Assembly: GCF_003626645.1 (NCBI RefSeq) | Contig: NZ_RBAM01000003.1 | Coordinates: forward strand, 558,001-622,000 | Direction of reading: 5' to 3' | DNA: 64,000 bases | Source of the DNA: Streptomyces klenkii | GTDB taxonomy: Bacteria > Actinomycetota > Actinomycetes > Streptomycetales > Streptomycetaceae | In this document: piece by piece, positions 9,202-17,200 of the stretch | How positions within the stretch are numbered: position 1 is the stretch's first letter | Layout: each line of letters opens with the position of its first letter | Translations under genes and position numbers: made by a program | The notes under the pieces: model-generated | Seen by the model: the letters and a program-made list of their open reading frames with translations, nothing else | What the model was told of the DNA's origin: nothing | Database searches by the model: none

Positions 9202-9891
9202 TCAGCCGAAGTGCGGCTCCGCGTGCATCTCCCAGGCCAGCAGCTCCGCGTCGGAGCCGACCGCCTCGGCTTCGGCCTCGGAGGCATCCATCAGCCGGGC
9301 CGCGTCCCCGGCCTCCAGCAGGAGCTCCCCGTCCAGCCGGACGGACCCCCGGACCACGTGCACGTACACCCACGGCGCCCCCGGCAGGGAACCCCGTTCC
9401 CCGGCCGGCAGCCGCCGCACGTGCAGCACCGCCTCCACCCCCGGCAAGCCGTAGGACACGTCGTCGCCGACGCCGCGCACGACCTCGTACGACGGCTCGC
9501 CCCCGTACTCCGAGGGGGTCAGCCACATCTGCACGAAGCGCAGCGGCACCGCGCCCTCGTTGCGCTCCGAGTGCCGGACCCCGGCGCCCGCGCTGAGCCG
9601 CTGCACGTCGCCGGGGCGTACGACCTCGACGTGCCCCGCGGAGTCCTCGTGGGTGAGCTCGCCCTCGATCACCCAGGTGACGAGCTCGACGTCGCGGTGC
9701 GGGTGCTCCGCGAATCCCGCGCCGGGCGCGAGCCGCTCCTCGTTGCAGGCCGCCAGCGGCCCGAACCGCACGTTGTCGGGGTCGTAGAAGCCGGAGAAGG
9801 AGAAGGCGTGCCGGGTCTCGATCCCGGCGTCCGGGTCCCCGCCGCGGAAGCGTTCACCGGCTCGCTGGACGGACCGCTGTACGTGCGTCAT
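9202..9891 (-). CDS. Pirin-like bicupin protein
   Basis: Pirin family protein, 229 residues, two cupin barrels. The N-terminal barrel holds the metal-binding set typical of pirins (FAEHPHRDVELVTWVIEG, later VRHSERNEG). Some bacterial pirins are quercetin dioxygenases; others act as redox-sensing cofactors, so the reaction is left open. Start ATG 9891: the minus-strand -10 TACCGT (9898-9903) ends 6 nt upstream, giving a leaderless message. It shares the 57-nt divergent region with fasR. Confidence 0.85.
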   Translation of the reverse strand: MTHVQRSVQRAGERFRGGDPDAGIETRHAFSFSGFYDPDNVRFGPLAACNEERLAPGAGFAEHPHRDVELVTWVIEGELTHEDSAGHVEVVRPGDVQRLSAGAGVRHSERNEGAVPLRFVQMWLTPSEYGGEPSYEVVRGVGDDVSYGLPGVEAVLHVRRLPAGERGSLPGAPWVYVHVVRGSVRLDGELLLEAGDAARLMDASEAEAEAVGSDAELLAWEMHAEPHFG

Positions 9892-9908
9892 CGGGCTACG
9901 GTAGCCCG
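9892..9908. promoter_or_regulatory. 17-bp palindrome in the pirin/fasR divergent promoter
   Basis: Perfect dyad CGGGCTAC-G-GTAGCCCG directly abutting the pirin start codon and covering its -10 box (9898-9903). It lies 41 nt before the fasR GTG. A repressor bound here would block the pirin gene and might affect fasR. The cognate protein is unknown. Confidence 0.6.
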
Positions 9909-9948
9909 GCGACCCCGCACCGGACCCGAATAAGGCAGGCTTGTCCCC

Positions 9949-11133
9949 GTGCCTGAACCCGCCGCTAACACCCCGCATCCGCACAGCGCCACCCTCCGCC
10001 GCCTGGAGAAGTCCTCCGGCACCCTGGCCGCCGCCGCCATCGCCCGGATGGACGCCCAGCTGCCGTGGTACCGGGCGATGCCCCCGGAGAACCGCTCGTG
10101 GATCGGCCTGGTCGCCCAGGCCGGCATCGCGGCCTTCACCGAGTGGTTCCGGCATCCGGAGACGCCGCAGGCCATCAGCACGGACGTGTTCGGGACGGCC
10201 CCGCGCGAGCTGACGCGGGCGATCACCCTGCGCCAGACGGTGGAGATGGTCCGCACGACCATCGAGGTCATGGAGTCGGCGATCGACGAGGTGGCGGCGC
10301 CCGGCGACGAGGGCGTGCTGCGGGAGGCCCTGCTGGTCTACGCCCGCGAGATCGCGTTCGCGACCGCGCAGGTCTACGCGCAGGCCGCCGAGGCGCGCGG
10401 CGCGTGGGACGCCCGGCTGGAGTCGCTGGTGGTCAACGCGGTGCTGTCGGGCGAGGCGGACGAGGGGGCCCTGTCGCGGGCCGCGGCCCTGGGCTGGAGC
10501 GCCCCGGCGAACGTCAGCGTGGTGCTGGGCACCGCCCCGAACGGGGACAGCGAGCTGACGGTGGAGGCGATCCGGCGGGCGGCGCGGCACGCGAAGGTGC
10601 AGGTGCTCACCGGTGTTCTCGGCGACCGGCTGGTGGTGATCGCGGGCGGCTCCGACCAGCCGTTGCAGACGGCCAAGGCGCTGATCGGGCCGTTCGCGGC
10701 GGGCCCGGTGGTGGCCGGCCCGGTGGTGCCGGACCTGCTGTCGGCGACGCGCTCGGCGCAGGCGGCCGCGGCCGGCCTGAAGGCCTGCGCGGCCTGGCCG
10801 GACGCCCCCCGCCCGGTCCTTGCGGATGATCTTCTGCCGGAGCGGGCGATGGCGGGTGACACCACGGCCCGTGATCAGCTGGTGGAGGAGATCTACAGAC
10901 CGCTACAGGAAGCGGGCTCGGCCCTGCTGGAGACGCTGAGTGTCTACCTGGAGCAGGCGAGTAGCTTGGAAGGGGCGGCACGGATGCTGTTCGTTCACCC
11001 CAACACCGTGAGATACCGCCTCCGACGTGTGACGGACGTCACCGGCTGGTCACCCTCCGATGTCCGGTCGGCGTTCACGCTGCGAATCGCGCTCATCCTG
11101 GGGCGTCTGGCCGACACGGAGACGGCCCTTTAG
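9949..11133 (+). CDS. fasR: FasR, PucR-family activator of fatty-acid biosynthesis genes
   Basis: Transcriptional regulator of 394 residues with the PucR C-terminal HTH (AARMLFVHPNTVRYRLRRV, about residues 345-365). Position immediately upstream of fabD-fabH-acpP-fabF, plus this architecture, identifies it as the FasR orthologue, the activator of the fab operon in Streptomyces coelicolor. A central GGDEF-like/CDAR-type region lies at about 160-260. Start is a GTG; no strong ribosome site is visible. The gap to fabD is only 83 nt and contains a candidate binding dyad, so partial read-through into fabD is possible. Confidence 0.9.
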   Translation: MPEPAANTPHPHSATLRRLEKSSGTLAAAAIARMDAQLPWYRAMPPENRSWIGLVAQAGIAAFTEWFRHPETPQAISTDVFGTAPRELTRAITLRQTVEMVRTTIEVMESAIDEVAAPGDEGVLREALLVYAREIAFATAQVYAQAAEARGAWDARLESLVVNAVLSGEADEGALSRAAALGWSAPANVSVVLGTAPNGDSELTVEAIRRAARHAKVQVLTGVLGDRLVVIAGGSDQPLQTAKALIGPFAAGPVVAGPVVPDLLSATRSAQAAAAGLKACAAWPDAPRPVLADDLLPERAMAGDTTARDQLVEEIYRPLQEAGSALLETLSVYLEQASSLEGAARMLFVHPNTVRYRLRRVTDVTGWSPSDVRSAFTLRIALILGRLADTETAL

Positions 11134-11143
11134 CCTTTTGTCG

Positions 11144-11168
11144 AACGTCAACAATTCCCCTGACGGTT
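11144..11168 (+). promoter_or_regulatory. Candidate FasR site upstream of fabD
   Basis: Imperfect inverted repeat AACGTCA (11144-11150) and TGACGGTT (11161-11168), one base inserted in one arm, about 50 nt before the fabD start. Location is right for an activator site; the match is modest. Confidence 0.35.
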
Positions 11169-11216
11169 CTTGGTCCCCATCCCCACGGGTGGCCGGAGCC
11201 GTCCACGAGAGAGAGT

Positions 11217-12176
11217 GTGAGGGTGCTCGTACTCGTCGCTCCCGGCCAGGGCGCTCAGACGCCCGGCTTCCTGACCCCCTGGCTCGACCTCCCCGGTGTC
11301 GAAGACCGGCTCCGTGAGTGGTCGGCCGCCATCGGCCTGGACCTCGTCCACTACGGCACGAACGCCGACGCGGACGAGATCCGCGACACCGCCGTCGCCC
11401 AGCCGCTGCTCGTGGCGTCGGCGCTGGTCTCCGCCCGGCAGCTGTTCCCGGCGGCCGAGGACTTCACCCGTCTGGTGGGCGCGGCCGCGGGCCACAGTGT
11501 GGGCGAGCTCGCAGCCGCCGCGCTGACCGGTGTGCTGCCGGAGCTGTCGGCGATGGAGCTGGTCCGCAAGCGCGGCCTGGCCATGGCCGAGGCCGCGGCG
11601 ATCACCGAGACCGGCATGGCCGCCCTCCTCGGCGGCGACCCCGAGGTCGTCGTGCCGCACCTGGAGAAGCTCGGCCTGACCCCCGCGAACGTCAACGGCG
11701 CGGGCCAGATCGTGGCCGCCGGCACCGCCGAGCAGCTCGCCGCGCTGGCCGAGGACAAGCCCGAGGGCACCCGCAAGGTCGTGGCGCTGAAGGTCGCGGG
11801 AGCGTTCCACACGCACCACATGGCCCCCGCCGTGTCGGCCCTGGAGGCCGCCGTGCAGGAGCTGTCCCCCGCCGAGCCGCACACCCGCTACGTCTCGAAC
11901 AAGGACGGCGGCGTCGTGACCTCCGGCGCGGAGGTCGTGCGGCGGCTGGTCGGCCAGGTGGCCAACCCGGTCCGCTGGGACCTGTGCATGGAGACGTTCA
12001 AGGAGCTCGGCGTGACGGCTCTGCTCGAAGTGGCCCCCGGCGGTACGCTCACCGGCCTGGCCAAGCGCGCGCTGCCCGGCGTGAAGGCCTTGGCCCTGAA
12101 GTCGCCGGCCGACCTCGACGCGGCCCGTGAGCTGATCGCCGAGTACGCCGCACCCGCCGGGTCCCCGGCCGAATAA
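11217..12176 (+). CDS. fabD: Malonyl-CoA:ACP transacylase
   Basis: Transfers malonyl from CoA to the acyl carrier protein, the first committed loading step for type II fatty-acid synthesis, and often for polyketide synthases too. 319 residues. N-terminal VAPGQGAQTPGFL, nucleophile Ser near residue 94 in GHSVGELAAA, catalytic His in the FHTHHM segment (about residue 200), and a C-terminal EVAPGGTLTGL. Start GTG 11217 is annotated; the in-frame GTG at 11223 (MLVLVAPGQGAQ) matches the usual family start and may be the true one. First gene of the fab operon. Confidence 0.95.
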   Translation: MRVLVLVAPGQGAQTPGFLTPWLDLPGVEDRLREWSAAIGLDLVHYGTNADADEIRDTAVAQPLLVASALVSARQLFPAAEDFTRLVGAAAGHSVGELAAAALTGVLPELSAMELVRKRGLAMAEAAAITETGMAALLGGDPEVVVPHLEKLGLTPANVNGAGQIVAAGTAEQLAALAEDKPEGTRKVVALKVAGAFHTHHMAPAVSALEAAVQELSPAEPHTRYVSNKDGGVVTSGAEVVRRLVGQVANPVRWDLCMETFKELGVTALLEVAPGGTLTGLAKRALPGVKALALKSPADLDAARELIAEYAAPAGSPAE

Positions 12177-12189
12177 GGAGCCTCAGAGC

Positions 12190-13236
12190 ATGACCGCGAA
12201 GATCAAGCCGAGCAAGGGTGCCCCGTACGCGCGCATCCTCGGCGTGGGCGGCTACCGCCCCACCCGGGTGGTGCCGAACGAGGAGATCCTTAAGTACATC
12301 GACTCCTCGGACGAGTGGATCCGCTCCCGCTCCGGCATCGCGACCCGGCACTGGGCCGGCCCGGAGGAGACGGTCTCCGCGATGTCGGTCGAGGCGTCCG
12401 GCAAGGCCATCGCCGCCGCGGGCATCACCCCCGAGCAGATCGGCGCCGTGATCGTCTCGACGGTCTCGCACTTCCACCAGACCCCGGCGATCGCCACCGA
12501 GATCGCGCACCGGATCGGCGCGGGCAAGCCGGCCGCGTTCGACATCTCGGCGGGCTGCGCGGGCTTCGGCTACGGCCTGACGCTCGCCAAGGGCCTGGTC
12601 GTCGAGGGCTCCGCGGAGTACGTACTCGTGATCGGCGTCGAGCGGCTGTCGGACCTCACCGACCTGGAGGACCGCGCGACGGCCTTCCTGTTCGGCGACG
12701 GTGCGGGCGCCGTGGTCGTCGGCCCCTCCGCCGAGCCGGCCATCGGCCCGGCGGTGTGGGGCTCCGAGGGCGACAAGTCGCACACCATCAAGCAGACCCT
12801 GGGCTGGGACACCTACCGCACCACCCCGGTCCCCGGCGGAAACGGTCCGGAGGCCCGCACGCCCCTGGACGAGATCCGCTACCCGGCCATCACGCAGGAG
12901 GGCCAGGCGGTGTTCCGCTGGGCCGTCTTCGAGATGGCCAAGGTCGCCCAGCAGGCGCTGGACGACGCCGGGGTCAGCGCGGAGGACCTGGACGTCTTCA
13001 TCCCGCACCAGGCCAACATGCGGATCATCGACTCGATGGTCAAGACCCTCAAGTTGCCGGAGAGCGTCACGGTCGCCCGTGACGTGGAGACCACGGGCAA
13101 CACGTCCGCGGCCTCCATTCCGCTGGCCATGGAGCGGCTCCTGGCCACCGGCGCCGCGAAGAGCGGGGACACCGCGCTCGTCATCGGTTTCGGGGCGGGT
13201 CTCGTCTACGCCGCCACGGTCGTTACCCTCCCCTAG
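12190..13236 (+). CDS. fabH: 3-oxoacyl-ACP synthase III
   Basis: KAS III condenses an acyl-CoA starter with malonyl-ACP; in Streptomyces it selects the branched-chain starters. 348 residues. Catalytic triad visible: Cys near 123 in SAGCAGFGYG, His in IPHQANMRI, and Asn in ETTGNTSAAS, with a C-terminal GFGAGLVYAATVV. AAGGAG lies 10 nt before the ATG and 13 nt separate it from fabD, so it is co-transcribed. Confidence 0.97.
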   Translation: MTAKIKPSKGAPYARILGVGGYRPTRVVPNEEILKYIDSSDEWIRSRSGIATRHWAGPEETVSAMSVEASGKAIAAAGITPEQIGAVIVSTVSHFHQTPAIATEIAHRIGAGKPAAFDISAGCAGFGYGLTLAKGLVVEGSAEYVLVIGVERLSDLTDLEDRATAFLFGDGAGAVVVGPSAEPAIGPAVWGSEGDKSHTIKQTLGWDTYRTTPVPGGNGPEARTPLDEIRYPAITQEGQAVFRWAVFEMAKVAQQALDDAGVSAEDLDVFIPHQANMRIIDSMVKTLKLPESVTVARDVETTGNTSAASIPLAMERLLATGAAKSGDTALVIGFGAGLVYAATVVTLP

Positions 13237-13340
13237 GCGAGATCGTCGCGATCCGGCCTCACCGCCGGGCCGCGCAGAGCTCACCGCACCAGCAGTTCCT
13301 TATCACGCAGGTTCCACCGCACAAATAGAAGGAGCGCCAC

Positions 13341-13589
13341 ATGGCCGCCACCCAGGAAGAGATCCTCAAGGGCCTCGCCGACATCGTCAACGAGATCGCC
13401 GGCATCCCGGTCGAGGACGTCAAGCTCGACAAGTCCTTCACCGACGACCTGGACGTCGACTCGCTGTCCATGGTCGAGGTCGTCGTGGCCGCCGAGGAGC
13501 GCTTCGACGTCAAGATCCCCGACGAGGACGTCAAGAACCTCAAGACCGTCGGCGACGCCGCGGACTACATCCTGAAGCACCAGGCCTGA
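13341..13589 (+). CDS. acpP: Acyl carrier protein
   Basis: Small acidic carrier (82 residues) of growing acyl chains. The phosphopantetheine attachment Ser is residue 41 in DVDSLSMVEVV. Length and charge are typical for FAS-type ACP. GAAGGAG lies 8 nt upstream of the ATG. The 104-nt gap after fabH leaves room for an extra promoter, and the hairpin after the gene (13603-13621) could raise acpP message over fabF. Confidence 0.98.
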   Translation: MAATQEEILKGLADIVNEIAGIPVEDVKLDKSFTDDLDVDSLSMVEVVVAAEERFDVKIPDEDVKNLKTVGDAADYILKHQA

Positions 13590-13602
13590 CCTGAGCGTTC
13601 GT

Positions 13603-13621
13603 CGCCACCCCGGCGGTGGCG
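13603..13621 (+). promoter_or_regulatory. Intra-operon hairpin between acpP and fabF
   Basis: Stem CGCCACC/GGTGGCG with loop CCGGC, 13 nt after the acpP stop and 36 nt before the fabF start, without a T tract. It may act as a partial terminator or an mRNA processing/stability element that favours high acpP levels. Confidence 0.5.
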
Positions 13622-13657
13622 GTTTCACCAGCACCTCTACACGTGGAGACAATTCCT

Positions 13658-14923
13658 GTGAGCTCGACCAATCGCACCGTGGTCGTCACCGGTATCGGCG
13701 CAACCACACCGCTGGGTGGCGACAGCGCGACGACCTGGGAGGCTCTGCTCGCCGGCCGGTCCGGCGTCAAGCCCCTCGAGGGTGAGCGCTACGCCGACCT
13801 TTCGGTCCGGATCGCCGCCACCGCCGCGGTCGACCCCGAAGACGTCCTGCCCCGCCCGCTCGCCCGCAAGCTGGACCGCTCGGCGCAGTTCGCGCTGATC
13901 GCGGCCCGTGAGGCGTGGGCCGACGCGGGCTACACCGCCAAGGCCGGCGAGGACTCCGCCATCGCCCCCGAGCGCCTCGGCACCGTCATCGCCTCCGGCA
14001 TCGGCGGCGTGACCACCCTGCTCGACCAGTACGACGTGCTCAAGGAGAAGGGCGTCCGCCGCGTCTCCCCGCACACCGTGCCCATGCTGATGCCGAACAG
14101 CCCCTCGGCCAACGTCGGCCTGGAGGTGAACGCCCAGGCGGGCGTGCACACCCCGGTCAGCGCGTGCGCCTCCGGCGCCGAGGCCATCGGCTACGCCGTC
14201 GAGATGATCCGCACCGGCCGCGCCGACGTGGTCGTCGCCGGCGGCACCGAGGCGGCGATCCACCCGCTGCCCATCACCGCCTTCGCCAACATGATGGCGA
14301 TGTCCAAGAACAACGAGGAGCCCCAGAAGGCCTCCCGCCCGTACGACAAGGCCCGCGACGGCTTCGTCCTCGGCGAGGGCGCCGGCGTCGTGATCCTGGA
14401 GTCGGCCGAGCACGCCGCCCGGCGCGGCGCGCGGGTCTACTGCGAGGTCCTGGGCCAGGGCCTGTCCGCGGACAGCCACCACATCGCCCAGCCCGAGCCG
14501 ACCGGCCGCGGCATCGCCGCCGCGCTCCAGAGCCTGCTCGACAACACCGATCTCAAGCCGTCCGAGGTCGTGCACCTCAACGCGCACGCCACGTCCACCC
14601 CGCAGGGTGACGCGGCCGAGATCAAGGCCCTGCGCAAGGTCCTCGGCGACGACCTCGACCACGTCGCGGTCTCCGCGACGAAGTCGATGACCGGCCACCT
14701 CCTGGGCGGCGCGGGCGGCATCGAGACGGTCATGACCGTCCTCGCCCTGCACACCCGCACGGCCCCGCCGACCATCAACGTCGACGACCTGGACGAGGAC
14801 ATCGACGCGGACATCGTCCGCGACGAGCCGCGCGCCCTGCCCGCCGAGGGCACGATCGCCGCGATCAACAACTCGTTCGGCTTCGGCGGCCACAACGTGG
14901 TTCTGGCCCTGCGCTCGGTCTGA
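13658..14923 (+). CDS. fabF: 3-oxoacyl-ACP synthase II
   Basis: KAS II elongates acyl-ACP with malonyl-ACP. 421 residues from the GTG at 13658, chosen for TGGAG 9 nt upstream and because the product then begins SSTNRTVVVTGIG, as in the family; an in-frame ATG further up has no ribosome site. Catalytic Cys near residue 170 in SACASGAEA; His residues in HLNAHATSTPQGDAAE and SMTGHLLGGAGG. Last gene of the fab operon, followed by a strong hairpin. Confidence 0.96.
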   Translation: MSSTNRTVVVTGIGATTPLGGDSATTWEALLAGRSGVKPLEGERYADLSVRIAATAAVDPEDVLPRPLARKLDRSAQFALIAAREAWADAGYTAKAGEDSAIAPERLGTVIASGIGGVTTLLDQYDVLKEKGVRRVSPHTVPMLMPNSPSANVGLEVNAQAGVHTPVSACASGAEAIGYAVEMIRTGRADVVVAGGTEAAIHPLPITAFANMMAMSKNNEEPQKASRPYDKARDGFVLGEGAGVVILESAEHAARRGARVYCEVLGQGLSADSHHIAQPEPTGRGIAAALQSLLDNTDLKPSEVVHLNAHATSTPQGDAAEIKALRKVLGDDLDHVAVSATKSMTGHLLGGAGGIETVMTVLALHTRTAPPTINVDDLDEDIDADIVRDEPRALPAEGTIAAINNSFGFGGHNVVLALRSV

Positions 14924-14942
14924 CCGCACCGCCTCACGGCAT

Positions 14943-14976
14943 ACGGCCCGCCCCGGGAGATCCCGGGGCGGGCCGT
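14943..14976. terminator. Strong bidirectional terminator after fabF
   Basis: Inverted repeat of up to 16 bp per arm (ACGGCCCGCCCCGGGA and complement), with 2 nt at the centre (a 4-6-nt loop once the innermost pairs open). It is followed by TTTCGTT on the plus strand and placed between the convergent fabF and methyltransferase genes, so it serves both. Confidence 0.85.
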
Positions 14977-14984
14977 TTCGTTGG

Positions 14985-16130
14985 TCAGGCGTCCCGTACG
15001 GGCCACGCCGGGCCCCCGGGGCCATGCGCCCACACGCATTCGCCGCCGGCCCCCACGGTCACCCCGAGGTCGGTGAGTGCAGGGGCCCCGGCATCCCGCC
15101 ACGCCGCCACGGCCAGAACCGCCTCGTCCACCAGGCGACGCGGCCCCCACTGCCGCACCCGCCCGTCCGGCTTCCACGCCGCCCAGGAAGCAGCGTCGCG
15201 GGCTTCGAACCACCACGTGGTCCCGCCGAAGACGATGCGGATGCCGGGCACCAGGGCATGGAGGAGGAATTCGGCGCCCAGCTCGCTCCTCACCGGCGAC
15301 AGGTCCGCGTCGGTCCGGGACTTCTCGGCATCGGCGAGCTGAGCCTTGATGACGGCGCGTATGTCGGGCGCTTCGCCACCACGCCGGCCGCGCAGCGCCA
15401 TGAACGCGACGGCGTCGACGACCGGCCCCGACGCGCTCTTGCCGTCGTCGGCGACGGCAAGGCGGAGCAGGGCCAGCCCCCTGTACGGAGTGACGATGAT
15501 TCCGCCGGGGACCGTCTGCGCGATCCAGGCCGGAGGAACGCGCGTGGCGGAGGCGGTGGACAAGACGCGGTCGTACGGCGCGCCCTCGGGCCATCCCAGC
15601 TCGCCGTCGCCGACGGCTGCCCGCACCTGGCCGTATCCGGAGGCGTCGAGGTTCCGGCGGGCGGTGCCGGCCAGCTGCCGGTCCGTCTCGATGGTCAGGA
15701 TCTTGTGGGCCCGGGTGCGCTCGGCCATCAGGGCCGAGTCGTAGCCGGTGCCCGTACCGATGTGCAGGACCGTGTGACCCGGGTGCAGATCGAGATGCGC
15801 CAGCTGAGCGGCGACGACCCGCAGCGCCGAGATGGACGAGGTGAAGCGGCCCCGGGCGGGCCCTTCGGAGGGCGTGCGGTGGTCGTCCATCTGCGTGATC
15901 AGCGGCCGCCGGAGCTCGTAGACGGCCGCCTGCCACGCGTCAGGATCCTGCTCGCGGTCAAGAACGGGGAACAGACCGTCGCTGCCGGGCTCGGGCAGCC
16001 ACACCCGGCCGGGTACGAACCGGGTACGGTCCACCGCGAGGAAGGCACGGGCCAACCATGACGGACCGTGCTCGGCCAACTCGCCGGCGCAAGCCTGCCG
16101 GGGGTCGGCGGAGGCGGGCGTCGCGGTCAC
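14985..16130 (-). CDS. RiPP-type PIMT-family O-methyltransferase (imiditide-like)
   Basis: S-adenosylmethionine-dependent methyltransferase of the protein-L-isoaspartate (PCMT/PIMT) fold, 381 residues, far longer than the usual 200-220 of housekeeping PIMT. Motif I is VLHIGTGTGYDSALM (residues 121-135), preceded by RFTSSISALRVVAAQL, where PIMTs bind the carboxylate; VLSTASATRVPPAWI and PGGIIVTPY follow. The last 60 residues contain WGPRRLVDEAVLAVAAW and a GVTV..GGECVWAHG segment, resembling the C-terminal signature of methyltransferases that act on RiPP precursors and turn a selected Asp into an aspartimide. GTG start overlaps the stop of the upstream 46-codon gene (GTGA), so the two are translationally coupled. 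No lanthipeptide, lasso or graspetide synthetase is nearby, which leaves an imiditide-type stand-alone system as the best reading. Confidence 0.8.
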   Translation of the reverse strand: MTATPASADPRQACAGELAEHGPSWLARAFLAVDRTRFVPGRVWLPEPGSDGLFPVLDREQDPDAWQAAVYELRRPLITQMDDHRTPSEGPARGRFTSSISALRVVAAQLAHLDLHPGHTVLHIGTGTGYDSALMAERTRAHKILTIETDRQLAGTARRNLDASGYGQVRAAVGDGELGWPEGAPYDRVLSTASATRVPPAWIAQTVPGGIIVTPYRGLALLRLAVADDGKSASGPVVDAVAFMALRGRRGGEAPDIRAVIKAQLADAEKSRTDADLSPVRSELGAEFLLHALVPGIRIVFGGTTWWFEARDAASWAAWKPDGRVRQWGPRRLVDEAVLAVAAWRDAGAPALTDLGVTVGAGGECVWAHGPGGPAWPVRDA

Positions 16131-16267
16131 TTGACGCCTCCGGGTCGGCCGTCGCCCGCGTACGGCCCGTCGAGGTCGCCGGCTTTGCCGAAGTCCTGGT
16201 CCACGTCGTATTCGCGGTCGTCCAGGCCCATGTCGTCATCGTCGTTCTCGTCGTCCTTACGTCCCAT
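16127..16267 (-). CDS. 46-residue Asp-rich peptide, putative imiditide-type RiPP precursor
   Basis: Small gene with an excellent ribosome site (GAGGAGG, 5 nt before the ATG at 16267). The product has 14 Asp and 2 Glu in 46 residues. The N-terminal half is an acidic stretch (MGRKDDENDDDDMGLDD); the C-terminal half has FGKAGDLDGPYAGDGRPGG, with Asp-Gly pairs at 33-34 and 39-40, the dipeptide most prone to aspartimide formation. The stop overlaps the GTG of the methyltransferase. Known imiditide precursors are linear, charged peptides recognised electrostatically by their methyltransferase, which suits this composition. It has no Cys, Ser or Thr, so it cannot be a lanthipeptide. Peptide function unknown. 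Confidence 0.72.
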   Translation of the reverse strand: MGRKDDENDDDDMGLDDREYDVDQDFGKAGDLDGPYAGDGRPGGVK

Positions 16268-16352
16268 GACGCCTCCTCGGGGTTACGGCCGGGGGGTCAG
16301 TGTGGCCGTTTCAGTGCGAGCCGGAAAGGACACGGGCGCGTACGCCCGCTGT

Positions 16353-16377
16353 CCGTCCCGGGGGCCTCCCGGGACGG
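16353..16377. terminator. Hairpin between HATPase gene and the peptide gene
   Basis: Stem CCGTCCCGGG/CCCGGGACGG with loop GGCCT, 18 nt after the HATPase stop and 85 nt before the peptide start. It should separate the two minus-strand units, so the peptide-methyltransferase pair probably has its own promoter in 16268-16352, though no clear box was found there. Confidence 0.65.
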
Positions 16378-16395
16378 GCCGTAGGCGTGATGTCT

Positions 16396-16917
16396 TCAGG
16401 CGCCAGGGAGGGGCAGCCGGGCCCAGACGCGGGTGCCCTCGGTGGTGGGGCCGCTCTGGCTGATGCCCCAGTCGCCGCCGCATTCGTGGATGACGGCGGC
16501 GAGGAGCAGCAGCGCGCGCTTGCGGTAGGCGGTGCAGCGGGCGGCGTCGCGGGGGTCGGAGTGTGCGTGGTGGGCGTCCCAGTTGACGATGCGGAGTGCG
16601 CTGTCGCACCAGCGGATCGAGTGATAGAGGTCCTGTCCGGGTGCGAACTGGGTGGCGCAGGCGACGAGTTCTCCGGCTGCGGAGAGGGCGGTTTCTTCGA
16701 TCGCGGTGAGTCCGTGGGCGCGCAGGACGCTGCGGGTGGTGGTCCGTACGACGGTGGCGGAGAGGGGGTCGCCGGGGACGGTGAAGCTGTAGGAGAGCGC
16801 GGAGGGGTCGGAGGAGCGGGGCTTGTAGGCGGGGCGCTGGGTGGTGGCGAGGGTGGAGGGGTTGGCGGGGGTGGGGGTGATGAGGGGGCAGAGGGTGTCG
16901 GTGTCGGTGGAGGGCAT
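16396..16917 (-). CDS. HATPase-fold regulatory protein with degenerate ATP site
   Basis: 173-residue protein related to the RsbW/anti-sigma-type HATPase proteins that accompany XRE/DUF397 genes in Streptomyces. The domain runs from about residue 45 (FTVPGDPLSATVVRTTTRSV) to the C-terminal VWARLPL. The N-box that normally reads ELV-x-N-A is ELVACATQ here, with Cys replacing the Mg-binding Asn, and the G1 box is not recognisable. It may therefore bind a partner rather than ATP. ATG 16917 has GGGAG 9 nt upstream. Divergent from the XRE gene, with palindromes in between. Confidence 0.7.
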   Translation of the reverse strand: MPSTDTDTLCPLITPTPANPSTLATTQRPAYKPRSSDPSALSYSFTVPGDPLSATVVRTTTRSVLRAHGLTAIEETALSAAGELVACATQFAPGQDLYHSIRWCDSALRIVNWDAHHAHSDPRDAARCTAYRKRALLLLAAVIHECGGDWGISQSGPTTEGTRVWARLPLPGA

Positions 16918-17100
16918 GCGGCGGCTCCCAGAGATGAGTGAGAGGTGTGGATCCGCAGTGCGGCACGCCTGACCGGTGGCCTGTCTCCCTGACGCGGACA
17001 CGCCCCTCCCAGGGCAGGAGGACGCGGGCATGCTCGCGCGATGCGCTTCCGGCTGGCGCCGTTGCGTGTGCGGTGCGGCACCGAAGCTAGTGCGGCTGAG

Positions 17101-17134
17101 GGCTATTTAGCCACCGGAAGGGCAAATTTGCCCT
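17101..17134. promoter_or_regulatory. Two palindromes in the HATPase/XRE divergent region
   Basis: GGCTA-TT-TAGCC at 17101-17112 and the perfect 16-bp AGGGCAAATTTGCCCT at 17119-17134. They are AT-centred in a very GC-rich context and lie 67-100 nt before the XRE start. Likely operators of the XRE protein itself. The rest of 16918-17200 shows nothing else clear. Confidence 0.6.
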
Positions 17135-17200
17135 CGATCGATGGATGGCGTCCTCGCTGAAGCGGCAGACTGCTGCCCACCACAGACGCGAAGGGGATCC

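Noticed and set aside
14985..16267. FxLD-type lanthipeptide cluster
   Set aside because: The precursor has no Ser, Thr or Cys and no FxLD motif, and no LanB/LanC-like genes lie nearby, although the methyltransferase family is shared.
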